From positions 1-14,504 of the forward strand of contig JAIUNH010000037.1 in assembly GCA_020161965.1 (NCBI GenBank): a stretch of 14,504 nt of DNA, in the 5' to 3' direction. Below, piece after piece: positions 11,771 to 14,504 of this stretch. Under the pieces are notes generated by a model. The model did not search any database. It was not told the origin of the DNA and saw only the letters and a list, made by a program, of their open reading frames with translations. A program made the position numbers and the translations under genes. Every line of letters begins with the position of its first letter. The stretch's first letter is position 1. Source of the DNA: Pseudomonadota bacterium (GTDB taxonomy: Bacteria > Pseudomonadota > Alphaproteobacteria > CACIAM-22H2).

Positions 11771-13312
11771 TTAGAAAGCCGCCGTTTTTTCGCGCCGACG
11801 CTGAACCGACGACGCGATGCTCATCGCCTCGCGATATTTGGCGACCGTACGCCTTGCGATATCGATCCCGTCGGCCTTCAACAACTCGACGATGCGGTCG
11901 TCCGACAGGATTTCGTCGGGTTTTTCGGCGTCGATCAGCGACTTGATGCGGTGGCGCACCGCCTCGGCCGAATGGGCCTCGCCGCCGCCCGAAGCGGGGA
12001 TGGCGGAGGTGAAGAAATATTTGAGTTCGAAGATGCCGTGCGGTGTCGCGATGAATTTGTTGGTCGTCACGCGGCTGACGGTCGATTCGTGCATGTCGAT
12101 CGCTTCGGCGATGTCGCGCAGCACCAGCGGCTTCAAATGACGCACGCCGTTGCGGAAGAACGCGTCCTGCTGGCGCACGATCTCGATCGACACTTTGAGG
12201 ATCGTCTGCGCGCGCTGATGCAGCGACTTCACCAGCCAATTGGCGGAGTGGAGGCGCTCGGCGATGAATTCCTTGTCCGACTTGGTGCGCTGGCCGACAT
12301 TGACGCGCGCGAGGTAGCGCGTGTTGACCAGCACACGCGGCAGCGTGTCCTGGTTGAGCTCGACGATCCAGCTTTTATCCGGCGCCAAACGCATCAACAC
12401 GTCGGGCACCACGGGCTGGGCTTCGGCCCCGTCGAAGGCGAGGCCGGGTTTGGGATCAAGGCTGCGGATCTCCGCCACCATGTCCGTCAAATCTTCGGCA
12501 TCGACGCCGCAGAGGCGGCACAAGGCGGTGGCGTCGCGCTTGGCGAGCAATTCGAGATGGTCGAGCAGTGTGGCCATCGCGGGGTCGAGGCGATTGCGCT
12601 CGGCCAATTGCAGCGAGAGACACTCCTTGAGCGTGCGCGCCATGATCCCGGGCGGATCGAATTTCTGGCAGCGCTTCAGCACGGTTTCGACGCGCGGCAG
12701 ATCGATATCGAGCTTGTCGGCCAGCTCGCCGATATCGGCCGAGATATAGCCGCTATCCTCCATCAGATCGACCAGCCGCGCCGCGATCACGCGGTCCACG
12801 GGATCGGCGAAATCCACGCCAACCTGGTCGAGCAGATGTTCGCGCAGCGATTTGGGCTTTTGCAGCGTCTGTTCGAGGCCGAATTCCGAATCCTCGAAAT
12901 CCGAACGCCCGCCGGTTCCCTTCCATTCGCCCAGGAACTCGCCCTCGCCGCCGGTGGCGGCTTCGTCGCCGCCGCGCGAATAGGAATTGTCGTAATCGAC
13001 GTCGAGGGGTGCGTCGCCCGTCGTCTCGGTTTTCGAATCGACGCGCTCGACGATCCGGTCTTCGCCGTTCAAATGGCGCTCGTCGGTCGGCACGTCGGAC
13101 GCGGCGAGTTCGGGGCGCTCCATATCGGGCGCCGCACTTTCGGCCCCCGGCTCGTCGCGTTCGAGCAACGGGTTCTGTGCTAGTTCTTCTTCGACGAACT
13201 GCGCGACCTCGAGATTGGAAAGCTGGAGGAGTTTGATCGCCTGTTGCAGCTGGGGCGTCATCACCAGCTGTTGCGTCTGCCGTAGATCGAGACGCGGGGC
13301 GAGACGGTTCAT
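11771..13312 (-). CDS. rpoN: RNA polymerase sigma-54 factor
   Basis: A 513-residue sigma-54. Region I is the Gln/Leu-rich activator-interaction segment at about 1-50 (LRQTQQLVMTPQLQQAIKLL). Region II is an acidic, variable stretch from about 51 to 130. The core-binding region follows (RDRVIAARLVDLMEDSGYIS type, DPPGIMARTLKECLSLQLAE). The helix-turn-helix for -12 recognition lies around 396-435 (LRDIAEAIDMHESTVSRVTT). The diagnostic RpoN box ARRTVAKYRE is at 486-495 and contacts the -24 element. The protein directs transcription of nitrogen, motility and other regulons with AAA+ activators. Its ATG overlaps the lptB TGA by four bases (ATGA), so it is translationally coupled to lptB. A short TAAGGGCTTA palindrome starts on its stop codon ahead of a five-T run and may be a weak terminator. 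Confidence 0.98.
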   Translation of the reverse strand: MNRLAPRLDLRQTQQLVMTPQLQQAIKLLQLSNLEVAQFVEEELAQNPLLERDEPGAESAAPDMERPELAASDVPTDERHLNGEDRIVERVDSKTETTGDAPLDVDYDNSYSRGGDEAATGGEGEFLGEWKGTGGRSDFEDSEFGLEQTLQKPKSLREHLLDQVGVDFADPVDRVIAARLVDLMEDSGYISADIGELADKLDIDLPRVETVLKRCQKFDPPGIMARTLKECLSLQLAERNRLDPAMATLLDHLELLAKRDATALCRLCGVDAEDLTDMVAEIRSLDPKPGLAFDGAEAQPVVPDVLMRLAPDKSWIVELNQDTLPRVLVNTRYLARVNVGQRTKSDKEFIAERLHSANWLVKSLHQRAQTILKVSIEIVRQQDAFFRNGVRHLKPLVLRDIAEAIDMHESTVSRVTTNKFIATPHGIFELKYFFTSAIPASGGGEAHSAEAVRHRIKSLIDAEKPDEILSDDRIVELLKADGIDIARRTVAKYREAMSIASSVQRRREKTAAF

Positions 13313-14076
13313 AGCGAGAATTTCTCGCCGAGATAGACGCGCCGCACATCGGCCGAGGACACGATCTCGCGCGGGCTTCCTTCCATCAGCACTTGGCCGT
13401 CATGGAGGATGTAAGCGCGGTCGACCAGCTCCAGCGTTTCGCGCACGTTATGATCGGTGATCAGCACGCCGATGCCGCGATCTTTGAGATGGCTGACCAG
13501 ATCGCGGATATCGCCCACGGCGATCGGGTCGATGCCGGCGAGCGGTTCGTCGAGCAGCACGAAATGCGGCTGGGAGGCCAGCGCGCGCGCGATTTCCACG
13601 CGGCGGCGTTCGCCGCCCGACAAGGCGAGCGACGGCGTGCGGCGCAGATGGCTGATCGAGAATTCGGCGAGGAGTTCGGTCAGCGCTTGTTCGCGCTTCT
13701 CGCGCTCGGGCTCGACGAGTTCGAGCACCGCGCGGATATTCTGTTCGACCGTCAGCCCGCGAAAGATCGATGCTTCCTGCGGCAGATATCCGATGCCTAA
13801 GCGCGCGCGCCGATACATCGGCAGATCGGTCACGTCCACGCCGTCGAGCGAGATCTCGCCGTAATCGGGCGAGATGAGGCCGGTGATCATATAGAAGCAG
13901 GTCGTTTTGCCCGCCCCGTTGGGGCCGAGCAAACCGACCGCTTCGCCGCGCTGGACCGCGAGGCTAACGTCGCGCACGACCGGGCGGCCCTTGTAGCGCT
14001 TGCCGAGCTTGCGCGCGGCGAGGCCGGGATTGCCGGCGACGACTTTAAGATTGGGCGAAACCGGAGACGCGGTCAT
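13309..14076 (-). CDS. lptB: LPS export ABC transporter ATP-binding protein LptB
   Basis: A 255-residue ATPase that powers LPS extraction from the inner membrane with LptF/LptG and passage over the LptC-LptA bridge. It has Walker A GPNGAGKT (51-58), Q-loop Q100 in YLPQEASIFRGLTV, the ABC signature LSGGE (152-156), Walker B with the catalytic glutamate (FVLLDEP, E177), D-loop AGID, and H-loop H209 in ITDHNVRETL. SIFRGLTVEQNI and FVLLDEPLAGIDPIAV are characteristic of LptB among ABC ATPases. An N-terminal extension of about 18 residues precedes the usual start. The gene overlaps lptA upstream and rpoN downstream by four bases each (ATGA), so the three form one coupled operon. Confidence 0.98.
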   Translation of the reverse strand: MTASPVSPNLKVVAGNPGLAARKLGKRYKGRPVVRDVSLAVQRGEAVGLLGPNGAGKTTCFYMITGLISPDYGEISLDGVDVTDLPMYRRARLGIGYLPQEASIFRGLTVEQNIRAVLELVEPEREKREQALTELLAEFSISHLRRTPSLALSGGERRRVEIARALASQPHFVLLDEPLAGIDPIAVGDIRDLVSHLKDRGIGVLITDHNVRETLELVDRAYILHDGQVLMEGSPREIVSSADVRRVYLGEKFSL

Positions 14077-14504
14077 TGCCGGGCCCCCGGTCGATTGGCG
14101 GGTGCTGGCGCTTGCTGGGTTTGCTGCTGCGGCGTGAACAGGCCGCGCACGCGCCCATCGCCGCCGCTTTCGGCCGCGGGGCGCGACAACAGGCGCGAAA
14201 TCCCGGTGTTGTTGTTCACCTCGGCGAAATCGCCGGCCAACTGATTATCGCCGCGCGTCAAACGCACATTGCCCGCGAGCTGCGCGATGCTGGTTTCCAT
14301 GTTGTAGACGCCGCGATCGCCGCGCGCGATTTCGGTCGGCGTCGAGACATGGACATTGCCGAAGGATTCAACACGCTTCAGGCGCTGGTTCTCGGTCGAA
14401 TTCGACGAGGTTTGCGCGGCCGGTTGGGCGCGCTGATTGCGTTGGTTGCGCTGCTGGGCTTGCGGGCGGGCGGGTTGATTGGCTTGCCCGAAATAAGCGG
14501 TCAT
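14073..14504 (-). CDS. lptA: LPS transport periplasmic protein LptA, C-terminal part (runs off the window)
   Basis: The last 143 residues of LptA, the periplasmic bridge that carries LPS from LptC to LptD. The window ends on an internal methionine (the TAYF segment), so the signal peptide and first half of the OstA beta-jellyroll lie beyond base 14504. The visible OstA part includes VESFGNVHVSTPTEIARGDR, MAYNMET-like strand YNMETSIAQLAGNVRLTR, and NQLAGDFAEVNNNTGISRLL. Two low-complexity stretches are unusual: a Gln/Arg/Asn-rich insert of about 25 residues after TAYFGQAN, and a Gln/Pro/Ala-rich tail (TPQQQTQQAPAPANRPGARQ). The insert lies in the middle of the fold and may form a loop. The stop overlaps the lptB start by ATGA. 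Confidence 0.93.
   Translation of the reverse strand: MTAYFGQANQPARPQAQQRNQRNQRAQPAAQTSSNSTENQRLKRVESFGNVHVSTPTEIARGDRGVYNMETSIAQLAGNVRLTRGDNQLAGDFAEVNNNTGISRLLSRPAAESGGDGRVRGLFTPQQQTQQAPAPANRPGARQ

Overview
The window is high-GC DNA from an alphaproteobacterium. The gene orders lptA-lptB-rpoN-hpf-ptsN and hsp20-DUF1150 are typical of that class. A Rhodospirillales-type relative is a reasonable guess, but the sequence alone does not settle the genus.

Left part (1-3332), envelope and heat stress. An OmpR-family response regulator and the start of its sensor kinase (minus strand) are divergent from a secreted Spy/CpxP-like LTxxQ protein (plus strand). The layout resembles cpxRA/cpxP. GTTAC-type repeats at about 10-bp phasing lie between the two units. 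A strong terminator closes the spy-like gene. Then come a small basic protein of unknown function and an Hsp20-DUF1150 operon, which has a convincing sigma-32 promoter overlapping the upstream stop codon and ends in a strong terminator.

Middle part (3333-10383), an accessory island and the most interesting section. Three plus-strand genes (A 3652-4356, B 4372-5574, C about 8605/8641-10383) share an N-terminal domain. In B and C this domain has an E-x-G motif followed by S-G-x-S-x-G-x-x-Q-M-D-L, which looks like a lysozyme-type peptidoglycan hydrolase. B and C end in peptidoglycan-binding-like repeats (DGxxGPxT). None has a signal peptide. A has lost the candidate catalytic residues. Between B and C, on the opposite strand, lie four tandem divergent paralogues (P1-P4) with Sec signal peptides and conserved cysteines. 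I read this as a cell-wall-targeting effector system with several periplasmic immunity proteins, by analogy with type VI effector/immunity loci. No secretion apparatus is present in the window. A 45-bp duplicate of the P4 3' end sits just after B, a scar of duplication or recombination. The best-placed start codon of C is ATA, where the B homologue has ATG.

Right part (10384-14504), a core cluster on the minus strand: lptA (partial), lptB and rpoN overlap by ATGA. A gap with a candidate promoter follows, then hpf and ptsN. These genes cover LPS transport to the outer membrane, sigma-54, ribosome hibernation and the nitrogen-PTS IIA protein. A 15-bp-stem hairpin separates ptsN from gene C.
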